Shown here piece after piece: positions 1 through 10,969 of a DNA stretch of 64,000 nucleotides. The position numbers and the translations under genes are program-made. The stretch's first letter is position 1. The number at the start of each line of letters is the position of its first letter. Source of the DNA: Aquarana catesbeiana (Eukaryota > Chordata > Amphibia > Anura > Ranidae); NCBI RefSeq assembly GCF_042186555.1, contig NC_133327.1:100420353-100484352 (forward strand), read 5' to 3'. The notes below the pieces were generated by a model. The model was not told the DNA's origin. It did no database searches and saw only the letters and a program-made list of their open reading frames with translations.

Positions 1-11
1 GCTGGGCAGCA

Positions 12-377
12 GTGATGAGTCTCACTTTATGCTTTAGGGGATGTGAGCTGGAGGGCACGATGTTCCACATTTGGTGGACCTGTCCCCGCTCTAGATCTTA
101 TTGGAAAAAGGTTTTCCACACTATTAGGACCATAACAAACGTCACAGTCACTCCTGACCCCAACGAAGCACTCCTGAACCACCCCTTTCCTGGATTACAC
201 AAACACCTCCAAGCACTAATTTTCTATATTTTACTAGGAGCCAAGATAACGCTATATGGGAACCTTGGGCTTCCTACTATAACATTTTTATTTGCCCTGG
301 CATTCCACCCCGAGCTCTGGACGAACCTGGACTCCTATGACTCCTACCCCTTCACTTCTCTGTCTGGGACACTCTGA
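12..377 (+). pseudogene. Tx1/L1-like LINE ORF2, C-terminal fragment
   Basis: This is the end of a LINE ORF2 cut off by the window edge. Near its start it has the cysteine/histidine cluster of L1-like ORF2 C-termini: CFRGC, then about 10 residues later HIWWTCP, followed by a YW pair. The same block, CFRGC ... HIWWTCP ... FW, occurs in the L1 ORF2 at 54083-54529, so the two are related copies. In the family this region follows the reverse transcriptase and binds nucleic acid. The frame ends at a TGA near 377 after sequence that no longer resembles the family, so the tail is probably decayed. Family assignment is confident; the exact clade is inferred. Confidence 0.75.
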
Positions 378-985
378 TCCCACTCTCCTGCCTCCTTAAG
401 CAGGGCATCTTGCAACACATAAGGATGAAGCAGAAATAGACCTAGGCAAGCTAGCAGGTCAGGGTTACCTCTGCTGCTGAAAATCTTGACCTCCTACTGG
501 GTCGGACACACCCTGAATAACAAGATGTGACACACTAGATACACTACCCTGTAGGCTAGCTGCTGGACAGGGGGAAGGATGGGCTTGACACCTCGGGGGG
601 GCTGGGCACTTCCACATAGAGTTCCCAAAGGGGTGGGATGCTGGGAACCTCCTGAGTAGAGTGGCTGACACCCTCTAGAAAACCCCGGGATTATTTACAT
701 CCTGGGGCCTTGTCACGGAGCCGCAAGACTCAGGCTTCCGACCATCTAGGTGGACTGGACTCTGTAAATTGTAACCACTTGAAACAGGGTTGCCCGATAG
801 CCTAGGTCACACCACTAGTGATAGTTACTGACCCTTTCATGATGCGAAACTGTTCTTATGTTTATTCATATGATTCTGCATTACTTATTATGTTACAGGA
901 CTGTGTGGGCCGATGATAAGCTCAACACTGTTTTGTATTGCTTACGTTGTCATGTCATAAACATTTTGAACTTAAAAAGAATGTA
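378..985 (+). other. Probable 3' UTR of the upstream L1 fragment
   Basis: No gene is visible here. The stretch follows the LINE ORF2 remnant and ends near 960-985 in ATAAACATTTTGAA plus an A-rich tail, similar in style to the L1 3' end at 54939-54959 (AATAAACTTCTTTTGAC). I infer that it is the LINE 3' untranslated region. Confidence 0.4.
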
Positions 986-1340
986 ATTAGAATGAAAATA
1001 AAAATAAGGATAATGATAATATTGTGGGTGATGTGGTATCGTAATGAAAAAATATAAAGAAATGATAATAATAATAATAATAATGAAAAAAATTATAATA
1101 AAATTAATAAGAAGAAATAATCATAATAGACTAAAGAGAAATAATAGACTAAAGAAAAATAAAAATAAAAATGATAATGAAAGTATCAATAAAAATTATA
1201 ATAATAAAATTAAATAAAACAATTATTATTAAAAATACAAATAATAATATGGACATTATTACAGAAAAAAATATTTTGGGGAAAATGTTATATATATGGA
1301 AAAAAATATATGTATACAGATTAATTGATCAATCAAGTGA
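986..1340. repeat. AT-rich imperfect (AAT)n low-complexity tract
   Basis: The tract is almost entirely A and T, built from irregular AATAATA and AAAATA units with scattered G. It may have grown from the A-rich tail of the L1 fragment just before it. No gene is seen. Confidence 0.7.
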
Positions 1341-1439
1341 AGTGAGCTAATCTAGGTAACAATGCTATACATCTGTATATCTATATGTCTATATAGTTTT
1401 AACATATTCACTGATTCGTTGGATATACTTACAAATATG

Positions 1440-2556
1440 TGTTAAGACAAACTCAATGGCCACAAAAACCTGTTGAAACATTGTTGTTTGTGATGTGTTG
1501 GTTGTGACAGCTGCGGAAGTGAAGATATTAGTTGCCTGCGATCGGTTTTGTGAAGTTCTTTGTATGAATGTTGTCAGAGTGGATGAGTTCTAGATCTAGG
1601 AAGGCCAAAATGTCGGGATCGCAGACTGAGATGAAAGAGAGACCTAAATTATTGGTATTGCAGTATGTCACAAAATCATCAGCCAAGGGCCGAGTACCGT
1701 CCCAAATGATGAGTATGTCGTCTATGTATCGACCGAAGTACACAATATGTTCAGAGAAAGGGTTATTGTTCCAAATAGTACGTTGTTCCCAAAGACCCAT
1801 TGTAAGGTTGGCATAGCTGGGGGCAAAATTTGCCCCCATAGCTGTTCCTTGGGTCTGTAGGTGGTATTGATTATCAAAGAGGAAATAATTACGAGTTAGG
1901 CAGAATTTGGTGGATTCTAGGATGAATTCTGCCTGTCTGGAGTTGATTAGTGGATCTTGGGAGAGAAAATATTGTACTGCTTCTATTCTGATATCGTGGG
2001 GAATTGACGTGTACAATGAGCAAACGTCGAGGGATAAGCATAAATAGGTTGATTCCCAGCGGTGGTTTTGCAAAGTGTTTAGTAGATGGGTACTGTCTGG
2101 TAGATTTTGGGCTAGTGATTGCAGAAAGTGGTCAAGGTACATAGAGAAAGGGTTGGTGACGCTGTTCATGGCCACCACTATGGGGCGTCCAGGGGGATCA
2201 GTTGGGTTTTTGTGAATCTTGGGGAGATGATAAAAATATGGTGTGTTGTTTTTGCATTTGGGAAATGCAGCTTTGGCTTTTTCAATAATTCCATCTTTGG
2301 TGGGTTTGGTCGGGGTCTGATTGTACATGCGTTTGATCTCAGAGAAGATGACTTGGTAAAAGCTTTGTATGTACGGGCCTTTAACATGGGTTGGGTTGAA
2401 GATGAATTTTGGTCGAAAAGAAGTGTGTTGGACAGGTGGAGAGGTGGGAAGATGTTGTGTTAAGTAAAGTGAATGAGTTTCCTCATCACTCTCACCAGGT
2501 AAATCAGAAGGCCCAGAGCAGTTCTTAGAGTCATGGCAAAAAAACTGAAAACCCAT
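1440..2556 (-). pseudogene. Penelope-like element reverse transcriptase, decayed
   Basis: A 342-residue minus-strand frame carries hallmarks of Penelope-like reverse transcriptases: YHLPKIHK and GRPIV in the first third, LSLDVCSLYTSIPH (motif A), QTQGTAMGANFAPSYANL (motif B) and the catalytic YIDD (motif C). In the family the RT is followed by a GIY-YIG endonuclease. The frame stops at a TAA at about 1528, but the same frame continues recognisably (YLHFRSCHNQ) to about 1460 before decaying, so this looks like a point mutation in a once longer protein. No endonuclease is seen. The fragment is dead, truncated at both ends and probably of the Neptune/Poseidon type. Confidence 0.85.
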
Positions 2557-3601
2557 ATACCAAGTGGCTTCTCAAGGGGTAAGCGCTACATAAATAAACA
2601 CACACACTCTTTGTACCAGTAAAACAGGGGAGAGATGTAGCAGCTTACAGGTTCACAAACACCCAGTACCTAAACTAAAAAGTCTTAATCTGACCAAATA
2701 CATATGTATAAAGTCCCATGTCATATATAAACTAATGTAATAAATAGATAAAAAGTCCAAAATATCCTATGGAAGCACCAGAACAAGCTATTCCAGCGAG
2801 CAGAAGCAGGATCTATATGTAGAAGACAGGAGAATAGAAGGGAACACGCTTCACAGTACAGACTTTTGTCATATTTATTGTTAAAAAGCAGTTTTGCCAA
2901 ATTGCCACTTACAAGATGTAGATAAATAACAGGATCATCTTATGGTACAGAAGTCCAAGAGGCAGAGTGGGATGGATACTGGGGGGCCACGAGGGACACC
3001 TAACGTGCTGTGGGTAGAAGGAGGAAGCTGGCTGGAGAGCTCTAAGATGGTGTTGAACTGCATGCATGGCCCTCCGCGTCATCGGGATGACGTCACCGTG
3101 AAGGACGACAAGTTTCAGAGTATGCACCGTACCTTATCTGGGCATGTGTGATCTGTCATTAGGCTGGGGATACATAGTGATGTGCCACTATTCATCGGGA
3201 TCTGGCGCGTGGGAACACAACACCCAGTTACAATGGTCGTAGGGATATTCCTAGTCATAATGTTTAGTAAAGAGCAAAAAGGGAAATATTTTTTTCTTGA
3301 ATATGAACTTCAAGAAGAATAGACCCCAACAAAGCAGCAAACACATGCTTTACCACAGTCATCTTTCTTATTGGCAGCATTTTTCCAGGAAAAAAAAAAG
3401 ATACTGTTTGGAGCTACGCAGAATATTTTCACAACTAAAGATATATTCTTTGGTTAAATTTGTGCCTAAGACAAAACAGTTCAAAGTCACAGGGCATTTG
3501 TATGGTGCTGTATAGTTTTGTTTCTTTATGCTTTGTGGTTTCCATGATATATGAAGATTTCAAAGTTTACAGTGTGAAAAAAGGAGCATTACTGATATGA
3601 T
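2557..3601. other. Unassigned sequence upstream of the Penelope fragment
   Basis: I see no gene. The part at 2870-3150 looks like a dispersed repeat containing a CpG-rich stretch (CGTCATCGGGATGACGTCACC near 3077), but I cannot name the family. 2586-2607 holds a short CACACA run. Confidence 0.3.
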
Positions 3602-4172
3602 GGGCGGCACAGTGGCTAAGTAGCTAACACTTCTGCCTTGCAGCACAAGAATCTCCAATTCGAATCCCAACCACGGCACTACCTACAGGGAGTTTGCATG
3701 TTCTCCCTGGGCCTAAGTGGGCTTCCTCTGGTTGCTCCAGTTTGAATCCCAACCACAAGACTACCTGCAAGGAGTTTTGCATGTTCTCCCTGTGCCTGGG
3801 TGGGCTTCCTCTGGTTGCTCCAGTTTCCTTCCGCACTACAAAGACATGCTGGTAGATTAATTGGCTCTTGTCTAATTGGCCTTAATATATGTATGAATGT
3901 TAGTTAGGGATCTTAAATTGTATGCTCCTTGAGGGCAGGTACCATTGAGAGAGATAAAAAGTCTGCCATCCACACATATGGAATAAAATGGTTAAAGACT
4001 TTATTTGTTATCCATCAAGACAATAAAAGAACCCATGATACAAAAAGATTACCGTGTTTCTGCCCATTAGTCATAATAAAAATATTCAAGGGCAGAGACT
4101 GATGTGAATGTACAATATAAGTATAAAGCGCTGGGTAAATTGGTGGTGCTATATAAGTCTTTATAATAATAT
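3602..4172 (+). mobile_element. V-SINE-like tRNA-derived SINE with internal duplication
   Basis: It opens with GGGCGGCACAGTGGC and has a B-box-like ATTCGAATCCC near 3657. The conserved central domain follows (GGAGTTTGCATGTTCTCCC ... AAAGACATGCTGGTAGATTAATTGG), then a LINE-type 3' tail (AAGCGCTGGGTAAATTG ... GCTATATAAG). The central domain is present twice in tandem, 3662-3743 and 3744-3826, at roughly 90% identity by eye. The tail is split by a 148-bp insertion at 3939-4086. SINEs of this type are transcribed by RNA polymerase III and mobilised by a partner LINE that recognises the tail. Confidence 0.8.
3939..4086. mobile_element. Small unidentified insertion inside the SINE tail
   Basis: The SINE consensus reads continuously from before 3938 to after 4087 once this block is removed. 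The flanks repeat as TTGAGGGCAG (3929-3938) and TTCAAGGGCAG (about 4085-4095), an imperfect target duplication. The AT-rich insert contains several AATAAA/AATAAAA motifs. The family is unknown. Confidence 0.5.
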
Positions 4173-4714
4173 GATCTACTTGTGGAAGAAGAAAGTTGCA
4201 ATTTTGATACGCAACATGTGATTGGCACAATGGTACCAACCTTAACTATAGGGAAAAACTACAATACTTTACTCACCTGATGGGTGAAGTCCTCCCTAAT
4301 TATTTTTTTATTTTTTGGGTGAGAAATTTATGATATTGAAATTACCAATATATCCTTAACTTTAACATAACTTATTTTCCTTAAGCTAAATAACCCACTA
4401 AATGTATAACATAAACAACACATAAACCATAAAACTTAAACTTAACAGTGTGTTGGCTACATTCGTTTTTATTTTTTTATTTTTAAAGCTTTTTTCCCTC
4501 AGTTTTCTCATCTGGTGATCTGGCCAGTAACACACCTCTTCTATTAGAGTGCCCCCACTCTGGATGAAGAAGCACAAGGGGCACAGCAGACAGTAGCATT
4601 GTTAATCTGGAGGGAGGGAAGTGCTAGATGTACTAGCAGATTTAGATACACGAACGAATTGAAGCCAAACTACAGTTAACACTGCAGTTACAGCAACAGT
4701 TTTTTTTTCCTTTT
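4173..4714. other. AT-rich unassigned sequence
   Basis: I see no gene, paired inverted repeats or tandem structure beyond short T runs. Confidence 0.4.
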
Positions 4715-5127
4715 TGGATAAAGGTTTTTTTTTTTTTTTTTCCAATATTTTCTTATTGATAAAATCAAACAAAGTAACATTTTACCTTGTACAGGTTGTT
4801 TCAACATAAAAGGTTGTTTCAATAAACGTTAACACTGGGTGAAAGCATTCATAAAAGAACCATCATTATCCAAAGCAAAGAACCCAGCATAAGCCTTATG
4901 CCGCGTACACACGGTCGGACTTTTCGTCTACAAAAGTCCAACGGACGCTGACGGACTAAAGCTGGCTGGTATTCCGATCGTGTGTGGGCTTCTCCGGACT
5001 TTCAGCGGACTTTTTTAGCCTCAAATCCGACGGACTTTAGATTTGAAGCATGCTTCAAATCTTTACGTCGTAACTACGACGGACCCCGAAGTCCGCTCGT
5101 CTGTATGCTAGTCCGACGGACAAAAAA

Positions 5128-5734
5128 ACGCATGCTCATAAGCAAAAACTAAACGGAAGCACTCGGTCTAGTAAAACTAGTGTTCGTATTGTAGGTAGCA
5201 CATTCATCACGCTGCAAAATCTGTGATCGTTGAATGCAGCGCATTTTATTTCTTCTTTACGAAGGCTCTAAAGAACGAAGGTGTTTTGCTGTTCATAATC
5301 AGAGTTCTCCCAAACTGATTTCTGGATTCTTTTTCTCTTTGATCTCATGAATGATATAGTATGCATTTTAAAAACAATGTTTCCATACTAATAATACTTT
5401 TTCCCCTTTTTTTTTTTTTTTTTTTTTTTTTGGTTTGTAAAGTTACCACAAAGAACCCATTATTCTGTTTTTTTTTTTATAGTGATTATTTTTTAGTTTT
5501 TAGATAAAGTTAACCCAAAGCACCGTTTTTGGTTATGTAAATTTTTTTATTTTCAAGACTTACCACTTGAACATTATTAACATTAGTAATGTATTTTTGG
5601 TGTGTTTTTTCCAAACTCAATGAGATTGTTGTCCCTTGTTAATTTAACATTGTGTGTAAAATCAATGATTTCAAAGAAAACACATAAAGTCTTTTGCTAA
5701 ACTCAAAAAAGATCCATTTATTCATGGTCAAAAT
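5128..5734. other. Harbinger left non-coding region
   Basis: This lies between the left subterminal repeats and the inverted MADF fragment. It is AT-rich, with a 30-base T run near 5406-5431. No gene is seen. It may hold 3' UTR of the minus-strand MADF gene. Confidence 0.4.
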
Positions 5735-5940
5735 AAAATAAAGAGGAAGTCAACGCTGGAAAAAGTAGGTGTACCAGAAAATTGGGATCTTGCGGAGTCC
5801 ATATAAGAGGGAGCACAATCTGGTCCAAGAATCCCAGAGATCAACAGCACCAGCAGATGATCTAGATGTCCCCAGACTGTGGTCCTACAACAGCCTGCGT
5901 CTTCTGTCAGACCAGACTGAACCCAGGTCATCACTTTCTT
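5735..5940 (+). pseudogene. Inverted partial copy of the MADF exon
   Basis: The plus strand encodes a degraded version of the protein made by the minus-strand MADF exon at 7098-6843. Shared blocks are KIGILR versus KIGVLR, YKREH, VPRLWSYNSLRLL versus VPRLWYYNQLRFL, and SSLSSL versus PSLSTL. Upstream, GAGGAAGTCAACGCTGGA (5742-5759) also matches the exon (10232-10249, minus), with about 45 bp deleted between. The copy therefore lies in opposite orientation to its source, immediately downstream of the gene's last coding exon. It is not an independent gene. It could come from an inverted duplication inside the transposon or from a related element. Confidence 0.75.
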
Positions 5941-8900
5941 CTCTTCCCTGCAGCCTTTCCTCCACGCTGCCCTGCAGCCTTCCCTGTAGCCTTCTTTTGA
6001 GGCTGTGGCTCTGGTGTTTCAGTTGTGGCAGGAGGAGGAGGAGGAGGAGGAGGAGGAGGAGGGGGGGCTGCCTCATGTAGTTGGGTGTTTTGTGTTAGCG
6101 TGCCCTGCAGCCCCTTATGGATTGTTTCCCCAAATAGGCGCTCACAAATGAGGCGCTGCTCCCAATCCATCTGAAGAAGAATGCTGGCTAAGTAGCAGCC
6201 ATAGGATTCTTCCGCTTCGGGGGGGCTCCTTAAAAAACGGGTGGCCTCTTGCATGAGGCGCAGGGATGCGTCCTGTGTGACCATCCCCTTCCTGGCCCTT
6301 TTTTTGGGAAGGTGGAGGGGAGGCACTTGGGATTCGGTCAGGCTCCTACTGGGCCCAGCCACCTCACTTGGCCCAGCCACCTCACTGGGAGCAGCCACCT
6401 CACTGGGAGCAGCCACCTCACTGGGAGCAGCCACCTCCTGCCTGACACTGGGCCCAGCCTCCTCCAGGATGATGGTGAATCCGGCCTCCTCCAGGCTGTC
6501 CATGGGCCCGGTCTCCTCCTGCCTGCCACTTTCCCCACATTCCTCCTGGATGGACTCATCCTGTGTATAAAAAAAGGACAATAGTTTGAGTATATTTTTT
6601 TGGGTTCATCAATGACACACAGTTTGCTTCTCATGACTAGCAAATTCAATGTGAATACATCTCTTTAATAAAAGAGTCTAATCAGACACCCTAATTATTT
6701 CAAGCAGGTGCCAAACATATTTAGCCACTACTGTCAATTGATATGTATACACAATTTTGAGTGCCAAATTATTTTAGACAATTATAACATCCAGTTAACA
6801 TCATTAATATTAGTACAGTAAATATTTGTTAAAATAATTTACCTGACTCCAGATGGTCATATCTGGTTCATCCAGGATGGAAGACCCAGCTTGCTCCTCA
6901 TCAGCCTCTGCTGGGGTGGAGGGAAGGGTGGAGGGAAGGGTGGAGGGAAGGGTTGAAAGTGATGGCCTGGCTTCATTCTGGTCATCCAGAAAACGGAGTT
7001 GATTGTAGTACCACAGCCTGGGTACATAAACATCATCTGCTGATGCTCCTGATCTCCTTGATTCCTGGATCTTCTTATGCTCCCTCTTATACATGTTCCT
7101 CAAGACTAGGGATGAGCCGAACACCCCCCTGTTCGGTTCGCACCAGAACATGCGAACAGGAAAAAAATTCGTTCGAACATGCGAACACCGTTAAAGTCTA
7201 TGGGACACGAACATGGATAATCAAAAGTGCTAATTTTAAAGGCTAATATGCAAGTTATTGTCAATAAAAGTGTTTGGGGACCTGGGTCCTGCCCCAGGGG
7301 ACATGAATCAATGCAAAAAAAAGTTTTAAAAACGGCCGTTTTTTCAGGAGCAGTGATTTTAATAATGCTTAAAGTCAAACAATAAAAGTGTAATATCCCT
7401 TTAAATTTCATACCTGGGGGGTGTCTATAGTATGCCTGTAAAGGGGCGCATGTTTCCTGTGTTTAGAACAGTCTGACAGCAAAATGACATTTTGAAGGAA
7501 AAAACACATTTAAAACTACCGCGGCTATTGCATTGCCGACAATACACATAGAAGTTCATTGATAAAAACGGCATGGGAATTCCCCACAGGGCAACCCCGA
7601 ACCAAAATTAAAAAAAAAAAATGATGTGGGAGTCCCCCTAAATTCCATACAAGGCCCTTCAGGTCTGGTATGGATATTAAGGGGAACCCCAGCCAAAATT
7701 TTTAAAAAAAATTGACGTGGGGTTCCCCCTAAATTCCATACCAGACCCTTCAGGTCTGGTATGGATTTTAAGGGGAACCCCGCGCCAAAAAAAAAAAAAA
7801 AAACGGCGTGGGGTCCCCCTAAAAATCCATACCAGACCCTTATCCGAGCACGCAACCTGGCAGGCCGCAGGAAAAGAGGGGGGGACGAGAGTGCGGCCCC
7901 CCTCCCTCCTGAACCGTACCAGGCCACATGCCCTCAACATTGGGAGGGTGCTTTGGGGTAGCCCCCCAAAACACCTTGTCCCCATGTTGATGAGGACAAG
8001 GGCCTCATCCTCACAACCGTGGCCGGTGGTTGTGGGGGTCTGCGGGCGGGGGGCTTATCAGAATCTGGAAGCCCCCTTTAACAAGGGGACCCCCAGATCC
8101 CGGCCCCCCCCCTGTGTGAAATGGTAAGGGGGTACTTACCCCTACCATTTCACTAAAAAACTGTCAAAAATGTTAAAAATGACAAGAGACAGTTTTTGAC
8201 AATTTCTTTATTTAAATGCTTCTTCTTTCTTCCTTCATCTTCTTCTTCTTCTGGTTCTTCTGGCTCTTCTGGTTCTTCCTCCGGCGTTCTCGTCCAGCAT
8301 CTTCTCCGCGGCGTCTTCTATCTTCTTCTCCTCGGGCCGCTCCGCACCCATGGCATGAGGGGAGGCTCCCGCTCTTCTCTTCATCTTCTTCTCTTCTTCA
8401 TCTTCTTCTTCATCTTCTTCTTCATCTTCTTCTTCTTCTTCTCTTCTTCATGTCTTCTCCGGGCCGCTCCGCAGCCATGCTGTGGCATGGAGGGAGGCTC
8501 CCGCTGTGTGACGGCGTCTCTTCGTCTGACGGTTCTTAAATAACGGGGGGCGGGGCCATCCGGTGACCCCGCCCCCCTCTGACGCACGGTGACTTGACGG
8601 GACTTCCCTGTGACGTCACGGGGAATGCCACAGGGAAGTCCCGTCATGTCACCGTGCGTCAGAGGGGGGGCGGGGTCACCGGGTGGCCCCGCCCCCCGTT
8701 ATTTAAGAACCGTCAGACGAAGAGACGCCGTCACACAGCGGGAGCCTCCCTCCATGCCACAGCATGGCTGCGGAGCGGCCCGGAGAAGACATGAAGAAGA
8801 GAAGAAGAAGAAGAAGATGAAGAAGAAGATGAAGAAGAAGATGAAGAAGAGAAGAAGATGAAGAGAAGAGCGGGAGCCTCCCCTCATGCCATGGGTGCGG

Positions 8901-10374
8901 AGCGGCCCGAGGAGAAGAAGATAGAAGACGCCGCGGAGAAGATGCTGGACGAGAACGCCGGAGGAAGAACCAGAAGAGCCAGAAGAACCAGAAGAAGAAG
9001 AAGATGAAGGAAGAAAGAAGAAGCATTTAAATAAAGGAATTGTCAAAAACTGTCTCTTGTCATTTTTAACATTTTTGACAGTTTTTTAGTGAAATGGTAG
9101 GGGTAAGTACCCCCTTACCATTTCACACAGGGGGGGGGCCGGGATCTGGGGGTCCCCTTGTTAAAGGGGGCTTCCAGATTCCGATAAGCCCCCCGCCCGC
9201 AGACCCCCACAACCACCGGCCACGGTTGTGAGGATGAGGCCCTTGTCCTCATCAACATGGGGACAAGGTGTTTTGGGGGGCTACCCCAAAGCACCCTCCC
9301 AATGTTGAGGGCATGTGGCCTGGTATGGTTCAGGAGGGGGGGGGCCGCACTCTCGTCCCCCCTCTTTTCCTGCGGCCTGCCAGGTTGCGTGTTCGGATAA
9401 GGGTCTGGTATGGATTTTTAGGGGGACCCCACGCCGTTTTTTTTTTTTTTTTTGGCGCGGGGTTCCCCTTAAAATCCATACCAGACCTGAAGGGTCTGGT
9501 ATGGAATTTAGGGGGAACCCCACGTCAATTTTTTTTTTAAATTTTGGCTGGGGTTCCCCTTAATATCCATACCAGACCTGAAGGGCCTTGTATGGAATTT
9601 AGGGGGACCCCCACATCATTTTTTTTTTTTTGGTTCAGGGTTCCCCTGTGGGGAATTCCCATGCCGTTTTTATCAATGAACTTCTATGTGTATTGTCGGC
9701 AATGCAATAGCCGCGGGTAGTTTTAAATGAGTTTTTTCCTTCCAAATGTCATTTTGCTGTCAGACTGTTCTAAACACAGGAAACATGCGCCCCTTTACAG
9801 GCATACTATAGACACCCCCCAGGTACGAAATTTAAAGGGATATTACACTTTTATTGTTTGACTTTAAGCATTAATAAAATCACTGCTCCTGAAAAAACGT
9901 CCGTTTTTAAAACTTTTTTTTTGCATTGATCCATGTCCCCTGGGGCAGGACCCAGGTCCCCAAACACTTTTTATGACAATAACTTGCATATAAGCCTTTA
10001 AAATTAGCACTTTTGATTTCTCCCATAGACTTTTAAAGGGTGTTCCGCGGCATTCGAATTTGCCGCGAACACCCCAAATTGTTCGCTGTTCGGCGAACTT
10101 GCGAACAGCCAATGTTCGAGTCGAACATGAGTTCGACTCGAACTCGAAGCTCATCCCTACTCAAGACCCCAATTTTCTTGAGCAATGTCTCCATTGTTGC
10201 TTCCGGGATGGTCGCCTGGACAAAGGCCAGAAGTCTCTCCAGCGTTGACTTCCTCACATGCTTTGCATAATACTGAGGGTGTTTCACCTCCCACAAATTC
10301 CTCATCTCTCGATATTTCGAAATAAAAGCTGTAAGGAACTCTGGATCCTTAAATAGGGGATTCATTATATCTGG
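5931..10374 (-). pseudogene. Harbinger accessory MADF/BESS-like protein, split by a transposon
   Basis: Coding parts run on the minus strand: 10374-10160, then 7098-6843 after removal of the foldback, then 6560-5931 after an intron (donor GTAAAT at 6842, acceptor CAG ending at 6561, phase 0). The first exon encodes an MADF domain, the Myb-like fold seen in Harbinger DNA-binding partners: FISKYREMRNLWEVKHPQYY, and YVPRLWYYNQLRFLDD across the split. The last exon has about six tandem APSEV repeats, a BESS-like segment (ATRFLRSPPEAEE ... ICERLFG), a polyproline run from a (GGA)n tract and a basic KKATGKAAGQRGGKAAGKRRK-like tail, suggesting nuclear location. An intron acceptor (TTTTTCCAG) precedes ATG near 10369, so a 5' UTR exon probably lies near 10541-10560. 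The foldback destroys the frame with a stop shortly after entry. Confidence 0.75.
7107..10159. mobile_element. hAT-type foldback element, copy 1: near-perfect 1.4-kb palindrome
   Basis: The element begins TAGGGATGAGC, ends with its reverse complement GCTCATCCCTA, and is flanked by the 8-bp duplication CTCAAGAC (7099-7106, 10160-10167). Ends of this form with an 8-bp duplication indicate the hAT superfamily. The outer 130-180 bp differ between the two ends. Inside that, the arms are inverted copies meeting near 8590-8650 around a CRE-like TGACGTCAC. Frames of 115 and 107 codons at 8196-8543 recur in mirror image at 8699-9046 with almost no change. These frames come from (GAA)n-rich repeat DNA and are not genes. 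No transposase is present, so the element depends on one supplied elsewhere. Confidence 0.9.
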
Positions 10375-10570
10375 AAAAAATGAAGTCACAAGACAAAAAA
10401 CACTTTTATTATAGGTTTCTGCTAACCCCTCATCATCTTCTCCCTATGTAGGCCTCATCAATCTATCAAGCCATATAGGCCGCTTGCTACAAAGTCATGA
10501 CCATAAAACCCAAAAAATATATATCTAAAATTACCTTCGTTTTGTAACGTCCTGGTCCACTATCACCTAC

Positions 10571-10945
10571 CACAGAACGTACGTACGACACGTGCGCAAG
10601 GGCCCTCTTTAGACACTACACATGTGTGAAACTCCGCCTGCGTCGCCCGCCCCTGACGTTCGAAATTAACTCATGTTCTCCGCCCCCTAATTCGACGCAC
10701 AGAACGTACGTACGACACGTGCGCAAGGCTCTTTATACACTACGCATGTGTGAAACTCCGCCTGCGTCGCCCGCCCCTGACGTTCGAAATTAACTCATGT
10801 TCTCCGCCCCCTAATTCGACGCACAGAACGTACGTACGACACGTGCGCAAGGCCCCTCTTTATACACTACGCATGTGTGAAACTCCGCCTGCGTCGCCCG
10901 CCCCTGACGTTCGATTTTAACTCATGTTCTCTGCCCATTTTTTGT
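10571..10945. promoter_or_regulatory. Putative bidirectional promoter: three tandem ~125-bp units
   Basis: Three units begin at about 10574, 10701 and 10825. Each has AGAACGTACGTACGACACGTG, a CTCTTTATACAC (mutated to CTCTTTAGACAC in the first), ACGCATGTGTGAAACTCCGC, GCCTGCGTCGCCCGCCCC and TGACGTTCGA. The array lies between the divergent MADF (minus) and Myb (plus) genes. TTTATACAC in the last unit is about 105 bp before the Myb ATG and may act as a TATA-like element. The region is CpG-rich compared with its surroundings. The promoter role is inferred from position. Confidence 0.6.
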
Positions 10946-10969
10946 TACGGCGCGTAGTGGAGTTAAAGA

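Noticed and set aside
2119..2463. 114-codon plus-strand frame
   Set aside because: It is antisense to the Penelope reverse transcriptase, which has clear motifs on the minus strand.
8196..9046. Arg/Lys/Glu-rich and Phe/Ser-rich long frames in both arms of the foldback
   Set aside because: They are translations of (GAA)n/(CTT)n-type repeat DNA, appear in mirror image in both arms and on several frames, and match no domain.
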